A DNA stretch of 64,000 nucleotides from Batkoa obscura (Eukaryota; Entomophthoromycota; Entomophthoromycetes; Entomophthorales; Batkoaceae). The position numbers were made by a program, and so were the translations under genes. The stretch covers positions 1,488,001 through 1,552,000 of the forward strand of contig JASVEC010000002.1 of NCBI GenBank assembly GCA_030770535.1. The letters run 5' to 3'. Below are positions 21,072 to 31,813 of the stretch, piece by piece. The notes beneath the pieces are model-generated. The model searched no databases. It was not told the origin of the DNA and saw nothing but the letters and a program-made list of their open reading frames with translations. Within the stretch, counting starts at the first letter, position 1. The number at the start of each line of letters is the position of its first letter.

Positions 21072-21621
21072 TAAAATATCAATACCAATTAAAGTAAGTG
21101 TAGGAAATCCTAGCATTTACAACCAACTTTATAAAAGTGTAAAAAAAGAATGTGGACTTTGTATAATTTTGACAAGTTAAAGAAAAACAATATAACTCTT
21201 TGTATTTAATATTTATAAATTTATTTATAAGAGTTGGCAATCGATATTTATGAATTTTTCACTATTGCTTGAAAAGGTGATTTCATAAAAGTTTTTTAAA
21301 TAATTTTATTTTAAAGCTTCTAACTTTTTCCATAATCTTTTGTTAAATAAATAAATAAGTAAAAGCAATTAAAATGTTAACTCAATAGGACCAAGCTAAA
21401 AAAAACCATTATTATTTATTAATTTTAATAAGTTTTATATATTATCTTTAATAAATTTGGATATAATTTTCTGTTTTTATTTTATTTAGTAGTTAACATT
21501 ATTTTGCTTTTTTAAAACAATTTTTTAATTTACATTATTAAAATTAGAAATGTCATTAGATTAGAAATATTTTAATAAGTGATATTATTATAAAAGCTAT
21601 TAAAACTTAAACTATAAATGG

Positions 21622-22083
21622 CGTGAAATCTGGTACTCAGTGATTGGAGCCAAAAACAGCTATTGCCTGGCTGACTATACTATAAGTCGAAATGTCTTAG
21701 TTATGTGACTAAGATAGACTTGGATTATGAGGAATAGCACGTAATAGACTACGAATTATGTAAGATAAATAGAATAGATATTACTACTGTAAAATCTACG
21801 TAAAATATTATTAAGAAAACTTAGTAGCTTTATTAAATGTTCGAGATATCAGGAAGTGGTTCAGTTGAAAAGCCTCGAGCTACTATGTTTTAGAATCTCT
21901 TTTATACTCCTACAAGTATATGTATCAAAACGAGGGGATAATATCTTTGAGACGAAGATATAAATTCTCATAGCAAATCAAAATAAGAACATGGGATTAA
22001 TTGCCTCTAAACTTGAGAACACAACAACTTAGGCGATCATTATGCTGTAATTAACTATGAGGCTGACAAAGCGATATTTCACA
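21622..22083 (+). mobile_element. Solo LTR copy B (about 462 bp)
   Basis: LTR retroelement fossil with no internal region. The ends are the family's TGTGAAAT-type and ATTTCACA-type inverted termini. It is flanked by a 4-bp duplication ATGG (21618-21621 and 22084-22087). The right copy coincides with the first bases of MITE copy 13, so the retroelement inserted into the MITE terminus. Long stretches are identical to copy C, so it is relatively young. Family (copia or gypsy) cannot be told without an internal region. Confidence 0.8.
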
Positions 22084-22182
22084 ATGGGGATGTATTTAAG
22101 AATTTTACTAGCAAGTTTTTCCACCTTAAATAACGCTTAAAAAATGGAAAAAATAACAAAATCAAAAAAACACCCCCAAATA
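22084..22182 (-). mobile_element. MITE copy 13, abutting solo LTR B
   Basis: ATGGGGATG to CACCCCCAAAT. Its left flank is split off by the LTR. Confidence 0.8.
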
Positions 22183-22628
22183 TAAGTTTAACTTGAAAAA
22201 ATAAAGTTTATATATCATTTACTGATTTTTATAAATAAGTTCACAAATTTATAAATACATAAGGTTATATAAATTTTATTTTGAATTTTTGTAAAGTTTT
22301 CGCTTATTTTATCAATTGTTTTTCAAAAATCAAAATTTTTTAAAACTGTTAACAAATTTATTTTTTTATAAAACAGATATAGGCATAAAAAATAAAAAAT
22401 TTACTATTGAAATCTTATAGTAATCAATATTTTTTTAAAATAAACTAGCTTTTATATTTTTAAACCTAACTAAATTAGAAAGATAATTAAAAATTTTAAA
22501 ATAAAAAATCAAATTGTTTAAACATTAAGTTATTAATATTTATTTAAACATAAATATAAATATAAATTTGTAAATAAACAATATATATAGTAGTTAAGCA
22601 AATTATATGGGTAATCAAAAAAATAACT

Positions 22629-22732
22629 TATGGGGGTGTTTTTCGGCTTCATTATTTTTCCCATCTTTTAAGCACTATTTAAGCGGAAAATTTGTTAGTA
22701 GAATCCTCAAATACACAATATATTCCCTTATG
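22629..22732 (+). mobile_element. MITE copy 14
   Basis: TTATGGGGGTG to TATTCCCTTAT, forward, somewhat diverged. Confidence 0.8.
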
Positions 22733-23063
22733 TTATTAAAAAGTTGTATAAACCATTATAATTAAATATAATTGAAAAATAAAATTATTAAATTAAATAT
22801 AATAAAACTTAGAAAGTTACTATACTAAAAAGTTTTCTTATATTTTAGATTAAAGTATTACATAAAAATATAAATATTAAAATGTCAAAATAACATTTTT
22901 TATATTAATAAGTAAAATTTTTTATAATATAAATAAAAAACATGTTTAATTTTATTAGCAAAGTCACTTAAATTTAAATAAGCATTATAATGTAATCAGT
23001 TGTTAAAATAATAAAATAATGTTTTAAATAATATGATTTTATCGAAAAAACTTAAAATTTAAT

Positions 23064-23157
23064 AAATGGGGATGTATTTTTTTGTTTAAGAATTTTACTA
23101 ACAATCTTTTACTCAAATAATGCTTAAAAATGGAAAAAGTAATGATACTAAAAAGTA
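23064..23157 (-). mobile_element. MITE copy 15, right end lost
   Basis: AAATGGGGATG at the left. The sequence after GTAATGATACTAAAAAG no longer matches, and solo LTR C begins 18 bp later. Confidence 0.7.
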
Positions 23158-23174
23158 ATAGACAACTAATATGG

Positions 23175-23638
23175 TGTGAAATATCGCTTTGTCAGTCCCA
23201 TGGTTAATTATAGCATAACAATCGCCTAAGATGTTGTGTTCTCGAGTTCAGAGAAAATCAGTTCCACGTTCTTATTTTGATTTGCTATGAGAATTTATAT
23301 CTTCGTCTCAAAGATATTATCCCCTCGTTTTGATACATATACTTGTAGGAGTATAAAAGAGATTCTAAAACATAGTAGCTCGAGGCTTTTCAACTGAACC
23401 ACTTCCTGATATCTCGAACATTTAATAAAGCTACTAAGTTTTCTTAATAATATTTTACGTAGATTTTTACATTAGTATTGTCTATTATATCTGTCTTATA
23501 TAGCTTGTAACCTATCACGTGCCATTCCTCATAATCCAAGTCTATCTTAGTCATATAAACTAAGACCTTTCAACTTATAGTGTAGTCAACCCAGCAATAG
23601 CTGTTCTTGACTCCAAACCCTGGGTACCAGATTTCACA
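23175..23638 (-). mobile_element. Solo LTR copy C (about 464 bp)
   Basis: Same family as copy B in the opposite orientation, with termini TGTGAAAT and ATTTCACA. It is flanked by ATGG and ACGG, a near-perfect 4-bp duplication. Over at least 150 bp it is identical to copy B. No coding region; fossil solo LTR. Confidence 0.8.
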
Positions 23639-24045
23639 ACGGTAAAAATGCTTATAATAATAATGGATTTTATTGTTTTCAGTAATAACAAATAAGTAAT
23701 AAATAATCCTTGTTGAACAGTTGTGTAATGATATGAACAATTATAATGCATATTTTCTCAAAGTTTAACAAAAGTAGAATGATAATTCCTATCATCTATT
23801 GAAACCTATTTACATTGTAACATAATGAATGAAGTGATTTTAAAAGCAGCATCTTGAGACTAACTGACATACAATATTATATATACTGTTTAGTGTTTAT
23901 TTATTATTAATATAGTAAGCTAACAACAAGCAATATATAATCTTTCAAAACAAATATATCACAAAATATTTATTTAGCTCTAGAATTTTTCACAATCGAA
24001 CTAGAAAAAAGATTGTTTAAAAAGTTGTAGCTCTAAAATTTTTCT

Positions 24046-25671
24046 TTATAGTTGCAGATATTGAGGGATAATAAGATCCTCAGTAATATTCAACATGTTT
24101 AAGTTAAAGGTTGCAGAAGAAGAATTGTAAGGTGGTAAAGTCAAAGCAAGAAGTTTAGATTTTGCTAATATTAATGCAGAGTCAATAAGTTTAGTATATT
24201 CTGGGTTTCTATTTCTTAGAAGAAATAACAAACAATGATATAAGGTAGCGATCATAATATGGGTGATGTAATCTAAAGGCATTTTCAAAATATATTTGAC
24301 CACATTTAAAGCATTAGTAATCAATAAATTGGTATAAGTTTGAGTTGACGTTTCGTTGATGATATGGAATGCCTTTAAGGAAAGAGAAAAGAATTTGAAA
24401 TAACTATATAAACAATAACCTTGGCAAATGTAAATATCTAAAAGATTTGCGTACAGGATGCTTATACTTGTTAACTTGAAACTTTTAATTAATTTTTGGT
24501 ATTTATTGAAACTAACAGTAAAATCATTAATTATTAACTGAATATTAATATAGCAGTCTTCAAATGTGACTAGTTTTTCGGCTACTTGTGCTTTTATAAA
24601 TACTATTTTATCAAAATGGTACGAAAACTCTTCCAAAAAGCTATTAAATGATAATGAACAGATGTGAATAACACTTTGAGTTGATTTCAAATTTAGTTTC
24701 TTAAGGTTGAAATCCACTGAACTACGTAACTTGTTGGGATAATCTTGAATAGCCGGATGTACAAAATAAGATGCAGTTGAAAACATAGTTACTATATAGT
24801 TTATTGAATTAAATACCATTTTTCTTTCAATCTTCGCTTCTAAACTCAATTTCGGACATGTAAATTGTAATCCTAAAATGTTTTTAGCTTGAACTAAATA
24901 ATTGACAAATTCTGTAGTAAGCTTAGCTACCCATTTAAACTGTCGTAATTCTAAAAGTAAAATAATAATACTTTGAAGAGTGTTTAAAGTTGGTTTGCAA
25001 TTGTACGGTGTTTTAAAATATGAATGCAGATGAACTTCGCAATAGTTAACTAGCTCAACTGCTTTCCTATCCCTATTTGATTTTAATCCACATGCAATTA
25101 TTGCTAGTTTAGTCGTGTTGTGACATATATTGAAATTGAAAATTTGTAAGTTAAATATTGGCATAGTAACATGCTCAGTTTTCAGGTAATTTCTTATCCC
25201 TAAAAGTATAAGTGAAGGGGTATAATGAGGTTTCTCAACTTTCGGAAGTAGTTCTATTTCAGCCAAATACCTTGGTAGACTTAGTCTGTTCATTTGTACA
25301 GCCAAAGATACCATTAATTCAATCCCTTTATTAAAATTATTTAATGGAGGATATTGTAAAAGTGATAGTAGATTATCTTTTAATAATTTTGAGGGTAGCA
25401 TTGATACTAATGACGACGCTGCTTTTACGGAAGTGCATAAACCCATATTAGTTTCAAAAGTATAATTGAAGCTATTATCTATGTATACGTTTTTAGTTGA
25501 TATTGAATCAGACAGTTCAAAGCTTCCTTTATGCTTCGTACTATATTTGTCATTTCCCATAGTAATGCATTTTAGATTTTCCGGTTGACAATGAATACAT
25601 CTAGACAAAATACGATCATTTCTTTTGTGATGTTTACACTTATTACAGCGGTGTAATATCCTTCCAAGCAT
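24046..25671 (-). CDS. Zn2Cys6-like fungal transcription factor, one zinc ligand missing (541 aa)
   Basis: Start taken at the first ATG (25671). The N terminus reads HRCNKCKHHKRNDRILSRC, then IHC and a sixth Cys seven residues later. This is the fungal binuclear zinc cluster spacing (Cx2Cx6Cx5Cx2Cx6C) except that Asp stands where the third Cys should be. Compared with the usual KRKCD, the text KRND is one residue shorter, as from an in-frame 3-nt loss (about 25618-25620). The remaining 500 residues are hydrophobic and helical, like the fungal-specific regulatory domain, but no motif is firmly recognised. Nuclear regulator by family; DNA binding may be impaired. Single exon. Confidence 0.6.
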   Translation of the reverse strand: MLGRILHRCNKCKHHKRNDRILSRCIHCQPENLKCITMGNDKYSTKHKGSFELSDSISTKNVYIDNSFNYTFETNMGLCTSVKAASSLVSMLPSKLLKDNLLSLLQYPPLNNFNKGIELMVSLAVQMNRLSLPRYLAEIELLPKVEKPHYTPSLILLGIRNYLKTEHVTMPIFNLQIFNFNICHNTTKLAIIACGLKSNRDRKAVELVNYCEVHLHSYFKTPYNCKPTLNTLQSIIILLLELRQFKWVAKLTTEFVNYLVQAKNILGLQFTCPKLSLEAKIERKMVFNSINYIVTMFSTASYFVHPAIQDYPNKLRSSVDFNLKKLNLKSTQSVIHICSLSFNSFLEEFSYHFDKIVFIKAQVAEKLVTFEDCYINIQLIINDFTVSFNKYQKLIKSFKLTSISILYANLLDIYICQGYCLYSYFKFFSLSLKAFHIINETSTQTYTNLLITNALNVVKYILKMPLDYITHIMIATLYHCLLFLLRNRNPEYTKLIDSALILAKSKLLALTLPPYNSSSATFNLNMLNITEDLIIPQYLQL

Positions 25672-26086
25672 ACTTTTGGTTAATTTTGAAAACCAAGTTA
25701 TCAAGAAATCAGTATACCTTTTTTATCGTTATATATTATAAATATTTTTTTAAATATTAAAAACAAACTTTAATTTGATATAAAAATATTTTATAAACCA
25801 GTTTGCTAAAGCAAGTTTTCATCGAATTACCTTATCAAGTATTGTGATATTCTTCTTACAATACTATAATTGGAATGGCTAAATATTTGTTCTTTGAGAT
25901 TTAAAATTGCTACATTTTAAACAAACTTATAAACTATAGTATTATTATTAGTTATCTTGAGTTTTATTAAATTTAATAGGAACATGTTTGTGTAACATTT
26001 AGCTAATATTTCTTTTGAAACTTAAGCTAGTTAAAATATGAGCAAAAAACTCGAATGAAAAATGGCATTCATTTAAGCTATATTAT

Positions 26087-26187
26087 ATAAAACCGTTTTT
26101 TTGATTTCATTACTTTTTCCATTTTTAAGCATTATTTGAGTGGAAAGATTGTTAGTAAAATTCTTAAATAAAAAACATCCCCATATA
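26087..26187 (+). mobile_element. MITE copy 16
   Basis: Left end decayed (ATATAAAACCG); right end ACATCCCCATAT preserved. Confidence 0.8.
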
Positions 26188-26491
26188 TACAATTTCCCAC
26201 TGCTTGAGTGATAAATTATTCAATTTAATCACACTTAAGGTTTAGGAATATGATAAATCTATTGTAGAAGTAAAATCATAGTTTAATTTTATACTTAATG
26301 TGTTGTAATTTCCCTAATAAGTATATAAGACTATAAGTGTGATATAAACCTGAAACTTCTTATTTTGTAAAAAGTCATTTGATTTTATAGAACATATTAT
26401 ACTAAGATCAAATTATAGGTGTTATCACTTAATAGTTAAAGTAGCAATCGTTATAAAGCGTTTATTTAAAGTGATAATGATACTAGTCAAC

Positions 26492-26598
26492 AAATGGGGA
26501 TGTATTTTTGTGTTTAAGAATTTTACTAACAGTTTTTCCGCTCAAATAGTGCTCAAAATATGGAAAAAGTAATGAAACCAAAAAAAACACCCCCAAAT
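26492..26598 (-). mobile_element. MITE copy 17
   Basis: AAATGGGGATG to CACCCCCAAAT, well preserved. Confidence 0.85.
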
Positions 26599-26965
26599 AT
26601 AGGTTATATTGTTAATTTATTATCTAAAATAATTAATTTAAACTAAAGAAAAATAATTTTAACCAAAAAAACATTAGTGTTAATTTATCATATTGGGTTT
26701 GCCAGTATTTATGATAAATTGGATTTTTACATCGGTTCACTTCTCGCTACTATGCTTACAAAATATACAAATACTCAGTATTTCCAGAATTTCATTTTGC
26801 TACTTAATATCTTTGTCGATCATGTTATATTTATATCTTATCTTATCCAAATTAACTTCCTATTATTTGGCTACTACTTTTGTTTATAAATAATCTGTAA
26901 ACTCATAGTTAGACGATAATTTTTAATAATTAGAATAAAAATTCAAGCTGACAAAAAAACTTTAT

Positions 26966-27430
26966 TTACATAATAGAGATGCGATGAACTTTTTCAACAT
27001 TTTGCTTAGGTACAGTTAATTTAAGGACACCAAGCTCAAGGGTAGCGGAGATATTTTCTGGATTTACAGGAGAGGACAACTTGACTTCACGATGAAGTTT
27101 CGAAGGCTCGAATTCTTTTACCAAGAATTTTGGTTTGTTTTCTTTTTCCGAGTCGGTAGCTTCCTTAACCTTAGTTTCAATGATTATGCTATTGTTAGTA
27201 GAGCTATAATCAATTGAAATATCGCTTTTCTCATATCCTGGAGTCAAAGCTTGGATCTGAAATTCATTTTCATTTTCAATCAAGTTTATTTGGATATTTT
27301 TGCTGCGGTTTTGTAGTTTATGTGTCCCTTTATTACCCTTCTTGTGCTCTGGGTTCAAATGGCTGAGCATAAGGAGCTCAACTGGAGAGTATTGATCAAA
27401 TAAATCAGTAATAGTGTATTGAGTAGACAT
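26966..27430 (-). CDS. Small heat shock protein, HSP20/alpha-crystallin (154 aa)
   Basis: ATP-independent chaperone that holds unfolding proteins, normally as large oligomers in the cytosol. The alpha-crystallin domain covers about residues 46-145: it starts at IQINLIENENEFQIQALTPG and ends with the conserved LELGVLKLTVPK. The C terminus carries the oligomerisation I-x-I motif (RISIM). The N-terminal arm includes YSPVELLML. A perfect heat shock element lies about 140 bp upstream, and a TATAAAAG is at about 27486-27493 on this strand. It is transcribed divergently from the 27779 gene. Single exon. Confidence 0.9.
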   Translation of the reverse strand: MSTQYTITDLFDQYSPVELLMLSHLNPEHKKGNKGTHKLQNRSKNIQINLIENENEFQIQALTPGYEKSDISIDYSSTNNSIIIETKVKEATDSEKENKPKFLVKEFEPSKLHREVKLSSPVNPENISATLELGVLKLTVPKQNVEKVHRISIM

Positions 27431-27485
27431 GTTTTGTGTTATAGATTTAATGTTCTTTCTTATTATTTCATTGTTTTATTGTTCA

Positions 27486-27493
27486 TCTTTTAT
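27486..27493 (-). promoter_or_regulatory. TATA box of the HSP20 gene
   Basis: TATAAAAG on the minus strand, about 60 bp before the ATG. Confidence 0.55.
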
Positions 27494-27568
27494 ACTTTTT
27501 TTTTCTACCTTAGCATTTTTCTTTGTGTTTATAGTAGTGACTACTTTTTCCTGTTCAACTCGTTAATT

Positions 27569-27581
27569 TTCTGGAAGTTTC
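27569..27581 (-). promoter_or_regulatory. Heat shock element (three alternating units)
   Basis: TTCTGGAAGTTTC is a perfect three-unit HSF site (nTTCnnGAAnnTTCn). It lies between HSP20 and the 27779 gene and could serve both. Confidence 0.8.
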
Positions 27582-27778
27582 TTCACTTTAGGTTACTAAA
27601 ATTTTGTGCGATGAGTTCATTGAAATATCAAAAAACCAATGAAAATAGGTATATATACAATTATAGATTCTATTGGATAATAAATTGATAGTCGAAGTTT
27701 GACTAATATCTTTGGGTAAACATAAGCATTTCAGCATAACAAGCAACATCTTCTAAATCATAAAATGATTTTTTTAAG

Positions 27779-28506
27779 ATGAATAGCAACGACGAATTTT
27801 TCCACTTTTTTAACAACATTGTAGAGACCATTTTCAACTCGCATGATAGAACTTTTAATCAAGAACCAAACAATATAAACCCAAGGGAAATTCTGTTAAG
27901 CGATGAGAATACAACTAAGGTAATTTTATATTAAGATGAGATGTTTATTTCTAAATATGTTATTTTAGAATTCCCCAAGAGATAGTTTGATGAAGCGAGA
28001 AGGTAAAAGGCCTCAAAGTAATTTTGTTTTATCTATAGTTATTTATACTTAGCTTAATAGATATGAATCCTGATCCAGTTAGTTTATTAGATATATTTCT
28101 TAATAAAGAATCCCCTTTTGATGTGCTGAATGAACCAGAACAGCGAAATTTAGACGAAAGAGAGCAAGTTATTGCTTCAAGCAATACCGATTCATTTCTA
28201 TTTAATCCATTTCAAAGCTTAAACACAGCATTAAATGGATTAAATTCGATGAACAATAAAAATTTTAGTTACTCTTATACTATGACAAGCTATAAAGACA
28301 GCGATGGTAACGTTCACACAAAGAAAGTTACTAAAGATTCAGATGGTAATGAAAAAATTGAGGAGAGTTTTAAATCTAAAAATGATCCTGCCTCCTACAT
28401 TGCCCCCTTAAGCAATTTTGATGAACTGGTTGAGAATAATAGTGGTATTAATAGAATCTTTGAGGGATTTAGCTCATTATTTAATAATTTTGGATTCAGG
28501 AACTAA
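27779..28506 (+). CDS. Acidic HAX1-like protein (206 aa), three exons
   Basis: Exons 27779-27919, 27969-28002 (34 nt) and 28061-28506 give one open frame; the last intron uses the acceptor CTTAATAG. The N terminus has an aromatic patch, NDEFFHFFNNIVETIF. The middle holds SYSYTMTSYKDSDGNVHTKK, then KDSDGNEKIEES, a doublet of D-x-D/S-G-N. This resembles the C-terminal 'ITKPDG ... VDSEGR' region of HAX1/MLF-type proteins. The match is weak, and the gene could be an unrelated acidic protein. It shares a 348-bp divergent promoter with HSP20, including the heat shock element, so stress regulation is possible. Alternatively translation may start at 28063. Confidence 0.55.
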
Positions 28507-28598
28507 ACTCAAATAAAGGATTGTATAGAATTTTGTCATTTAATTTTGCAAATTTCGCAGAACTTCTTTTTTATATTACTTTACTTAAGTATCTTACA

Positions 28599-28907
28599 AT
28601 GGTGACTATTCAATTCTTTGCTGAAGCTGCAGAAAAATACGATTCTCATGAAGAAACCTTAAATGAAGATAAGTTAGACTTGGTTCTTTTACATTTGTTT
28701 ACCAAAAATCTAGCATTTAAAGACTACTTTATGGTTAGATTTCCTTCAGTTAAATTAGCTCTCAATCAGAATTACATTGAGGAAGTTGATATTAATCAAG
28801 AAATAAAGGTAGATGAGCTAGAGCGCTTTTTGAACTATTATTATGGGCATATAAAACTCAATGAAAAGGATATTCTGGCATTCATTCCACCAGTATCGGG
28901 AGGTTAA
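28599..28907 (+). CDS. MOCS2A: Molybdopterin synthase sulfur carrier subunit (MoaD/MOCS2A type, 102 aa)
   Basis: Ubiquitin-fold small subunit of molybdopterin synthase; its C-terminal Gly-Gly is thiocarboxylated and delivers sulfur to precursor Z (cPMP) in molybdenum cofactor synthesis. The N terminus MVTIQFFAEAAEKY and the C terminus ILAFIPPVSGG are typical, the latter matching MoaD FxPPVxGG. The frame is open 26 codons further upstream but without an ATG, so the start at 28599 is preferred. It lies only 92 bp after the 27779 gene. Its presence implies that the organism makes Mo cofactor. Confidence 0.85.
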   Translation: MVTIQFFAEAAEKYDSHEETLNEDKLDLVLLHLFTKNLAFKDYFMVRFPSVKLALNQNYIEEVDINQEIKVDELERFLNYYYGHIKLNEKDILAFIPPVSGG

Positions 28908-28990
28908 TAAAACAGTAAGAATGAAATAAAGAATTAAAACAAAAGAAATACATTTTTAATTAAACAATAAAATAGAATCTTACAAAACAG

Positions 28991-29539
28991 CTACAGTTGT
29001 AATTCAAGAATATATGCATCAGTAGGCTCAATATTCCTATAATAGTTACCCACTCTTTCCAAAATCTTAAATCCGTACTTTAAATAAAATTGAATAGCTT
29101 CATCGTTGTTGATTTGTACATGTAAATAAATCCTTTTAAACTGACTATCCTTAGTTTTTTCTAGTATATATTCTAATAGAGCACCACCTAATCCTAGCCT
29201 ACGATAAGGCGATAAAACCCCTAACGTCATTAAATAGATTGAACATTCTCCTTCTTCTAAAGTGTCATCCAACTCACTTGTGTCTACTCGACAGCAAATT
29301 GCACCTACGCAATTGTCTTTATAAAAGCCTAGCAATTGTCAAATCATATTTAAATTAAAATAAATTTACTTACATAAACGGGAATAATCCCCTATAAGTA
29401 ACACCATTTTATAAAATATAGGCGAATATGAGATTGGAAATAGGATACTATTTAAAAGCTTTAACTTCGATAAATTAACTTCATTTATAGCTTCTAAACG
29501 ATAAGAATCTTTAGTGAGTGCTGAGCTATCTTCCAACAT
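28991..29539 (-). CDS. NAA50: N-alpha-acetyltransferase 50 (GNAT fold, 167 aa)
   Basis: Acetylates Met-starting N termini, with or near the NatA complex. Two exons on the minus strand, 29539-29374 and 29328-28991, joined across a 45-nt intron that completes a Cys codon. Exon 1 supplies LLNSILFPISYSPIFYK, the NAA50 substrate-binding region (compare FPVSYNDKFYK). Exon 2 has VGAICCRVD, YLMTLGVLSPYRRLGLG (acetyl-CoA loop RRxGxG), IYLHVQINNDEAIQFYLKYG, and the end NYYRNIEPTDAYILEL. The human enzyme has the same block order and similar length (169 aa). Confidence 0.9.
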
Positions 29540-29748
29540 TTAGTAAAAAAAAGGTTTGTAAGTTCTTGTTTATTGTTTATGGATTTTATTGGTGCTTATT
29601 TAAGCATAATATTAAATTGTCAATTGAGCCTTTTTATTAAATTATTGTACCCCCCCTGAATTATTTTCAAAGCTAACTAAAAGAATAAATAGGAATAAAC
29701 TTTATATTATATTCGACTTTTATTATAAAGAACTTTACAAATATAATG

Positions 29749-30618
29749 TTAATTTTGATTCTCCATCTCAATGCCAATTTCTTTGGATCTCTCACTACAT
29801 GCATTTAAAGTATTTTTAATGACAGTCTCAAAATCGTCTTTAATAAGCTGTTGAATTGCAGCATAAGTAGTACCATTGGGGCTAGTAACTCTTCTTCTTA
29901 ATTCTTTAGGATCTACTTCACCATCGAAGCATTGATTTAGAACCATTTTAGAAGCACCTAGCGCAGTAACCGTGGCTAGTCTTCTGGCTTGTAAAGGCTC
30001 TAATCCAAGGCGTACACCTTCTTTCTCCATACATTCCAACATATAAAAAAAGTAAGCAGGGCCGGAACCAGAAATAGCAGTTATGCTATCCATCAAGTTT
30101 TCTCTGGTTACCCAAACCATACCTCCCTCACCAGCTATTGATCCCATGATCGATTCCACTTTGTTTCTTAAACCTTGATCTTCATTTTCATAATAAAAAC
30201 CTAAAGCCCCTTGCCCTACTAAAGCTGGGGTATTGGGCATACATCTAACAATCTTCAATTTTTCATAATTTGTTAACCATTTTTTCATAGAATCAACTTT
30301 AACTCCCGCTACTAAGGAAACTAATATACTGCTTTGTTCGTTTAATAAGTCTGAGAGCCCATTTTCAGTCAATACTTTTTTTGTTATATTAGGCTTTACT
30401 CCTAATACTATTGTTTCACTGTTGTCTGCTGCTTTCAAATTATTGTCAGTTATAGTTACTCCACTAAATAAAGTCTCTAATTCCTTCCTTCTGTTCTCAT
30501 TTGGCTCACTTATACTTATTTTGTTAGCCGGATACTTTGCCTTTAATAGACCACCTACGATCGCTCCGCTCATATTACCTCCTCCTATAAATGCTATTTT
30601 ACTGTATTTTTGTAACAT
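29749..30618 (-). CDS. PRO3: Pyrroline-5-carboxylate reductase (289 aa)
   Basis: Catalyses the last step of proline synthesis, NAD(P)H-dependent reduction of pyrroline-5-carboxylate. The Rossmann motif IAFIGGGNMSGAIVGGLL is at residues 8-25. Further family blocks are VLGVKPN, RCMPNTPALVGQGA, the ProC signature AISGSGPAYFFYMLE, and the C-terminal LRRRVTSPNGTTYAAI. Length is normal for the family (about 270-290). Single exon. Same strand as NAA50. Confidence 0.95.
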   Translation of the reverse strand: MLQKYSKIAFIGGGNMSGAIVGGLLKAKYPANKISISEPNENRRKELETLFSGVTITDNNLKAADNSETIVLGVKPNITKKVLTENGLSDLLNEQSSILVSLVAGVKVDSMKKWLTNYEKLKIVRCMPNTPALVGQGALGFYYENEDQGLRNKVESIMGSIAGEGGMVWVTRENLMDSITAISGSGPAYFFYMLECMEKEGVRLGLEPLQARRLATVTALGASKMVLNQCFDGEVDPKELRRRVTSPNGTTYAAIQQLIKDDFETVIKNTLNACSERSKEIGIEMENQN

Positions 30619-31813
30619 CTTTTATAAACAAACACCTTTATTTAACTACTTAATCATTTTATATATCATCATTATTTTTATGCTTCAGAATATTGGCTCT
30701 GATTTATTGGCTAATGTAATTCTACTATTTTTGTTTTATTATTATGATTTCACTTAATCCTTAAATGAATTGACGAAGAATTAAATAGTAGTCCCACTGT
30801 TCTAAATAAAGGTCGAGCTGCTTCTTATGTTGTTGTTCTAAAAAAAACATATAAAATTGCACTTTTTCAGAGAGTAGCTAGGTCCATTTGTTTAGTGGCT
30901 TCAATCGAATAGTTGCTCTTTACCAAAGGTCAAAAATGCAGCTTCTTATTAAGACTTTACTTTGGAATATAGCAGATACAACTTACGGTTTTCTCATGCT
31001 ACATTAGAAAACTGTACTCAGTTTTCAATCTAATTTTTACATATCCTTTGTCTTGATAATCTCTGGAACCTCTATATGAAACTATAGAACAAATATACTA
31101 TGGTTTGAAAAATATGGGGCTACAAAAAAGCTACGACCAATATTGAAAGTCAGGTTGAATGAACTTATATTTTTTCCCATTTTTGATCAATGTTTGAACT
31201 TGCAAGTTTACAAGACTAAAAGGTAGGAAAAAATAAAAATGAAAACCCGTGAGTTATTATTTTATCTAACATTCTACTAGTAATTTTTTTTATAGAGAAA
31301 TCACTTTTTGCTTATCATTTATACTTAATTTACCTTTGGAATAAATAGAATCGGAAAAAAGTTGAACCCTCGGACCTTGGTTTAAATTCACTTATTTGAA
31401 TAATATCCTTTATATTTAGACAGTATTAATATAAATTTTAATAAAGTATAAATAAATCACACAGTAAATAAGTTATAAATCTATTATTTTATCTTTAAAA
31501 ATTGAAGTTTGTATCGTTAATTTATTATTGGTACCCTGGCATCTTTTTTTAAATCTTTTTCTCTTTATCATTTTACTCCTTTTTTAAAAGTCCCAGATTT
31601 ATATTAAATTTCATTAATATTGCTTTATAAACTTTAAAATTCTTCTAAGTAGTCATCATTGGAGCTGGGGCTACTGACGAAAAATCATGTTGCTTCTTAA
31701 TAAACATAAAATAATAACACATAGCATCATAGTAAAACGGGACCTCAAATACTATAAAAGAGAAGGCCAATCAAATGCAAACATCAAACAATTAAGTTTG
31801 ATACTAAATTGAA
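30619..31813. other. Intergenic region
   Basis: About 1.2 kb, moderately AT-rich. No open frame, RNA or repeat copy is supported. A TATAAAAG at about 31755 belongs to the protease gene. Confidence 0.55.

Larger units (their letters stand above)
20867..24045. other. Repeat-rich intergenic region
   Basis: About 3.2 kb with no supported gene. It contains two oppositely oriented solo LTRs (21622, 23175) and MITE copies at 20968, 22084, 22629 and 23064. The rest is AT-rich. Confidence 0.7.
25672..26965. other. Intergenic region with two MITEs
   Basis: MITE copies at 26087 and 26492. The remainder is AT-rich. A short open frame at 26.68-26.89 kb has no start context or family match and is not called. 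Confidence 0.6.

Noticed and set aside
22183-23063. Search for gag or pol remains between the two solo LTRs
   Set aside because: The LTRs face opposite ways, and the spacer holds only MITEs and AT-rich DNA.
25672-25704. Upstream TTG as start of the Zn2Cys6-like protein
   Set aside because: The ATG at 25671 stands just before the zinc cluster, the usual layout.
26677-26893. Two overlapping short frames downstream of MITE copy 17
   Set aside because: Neither begins with a convincing ATG, and both are explained by base composition.
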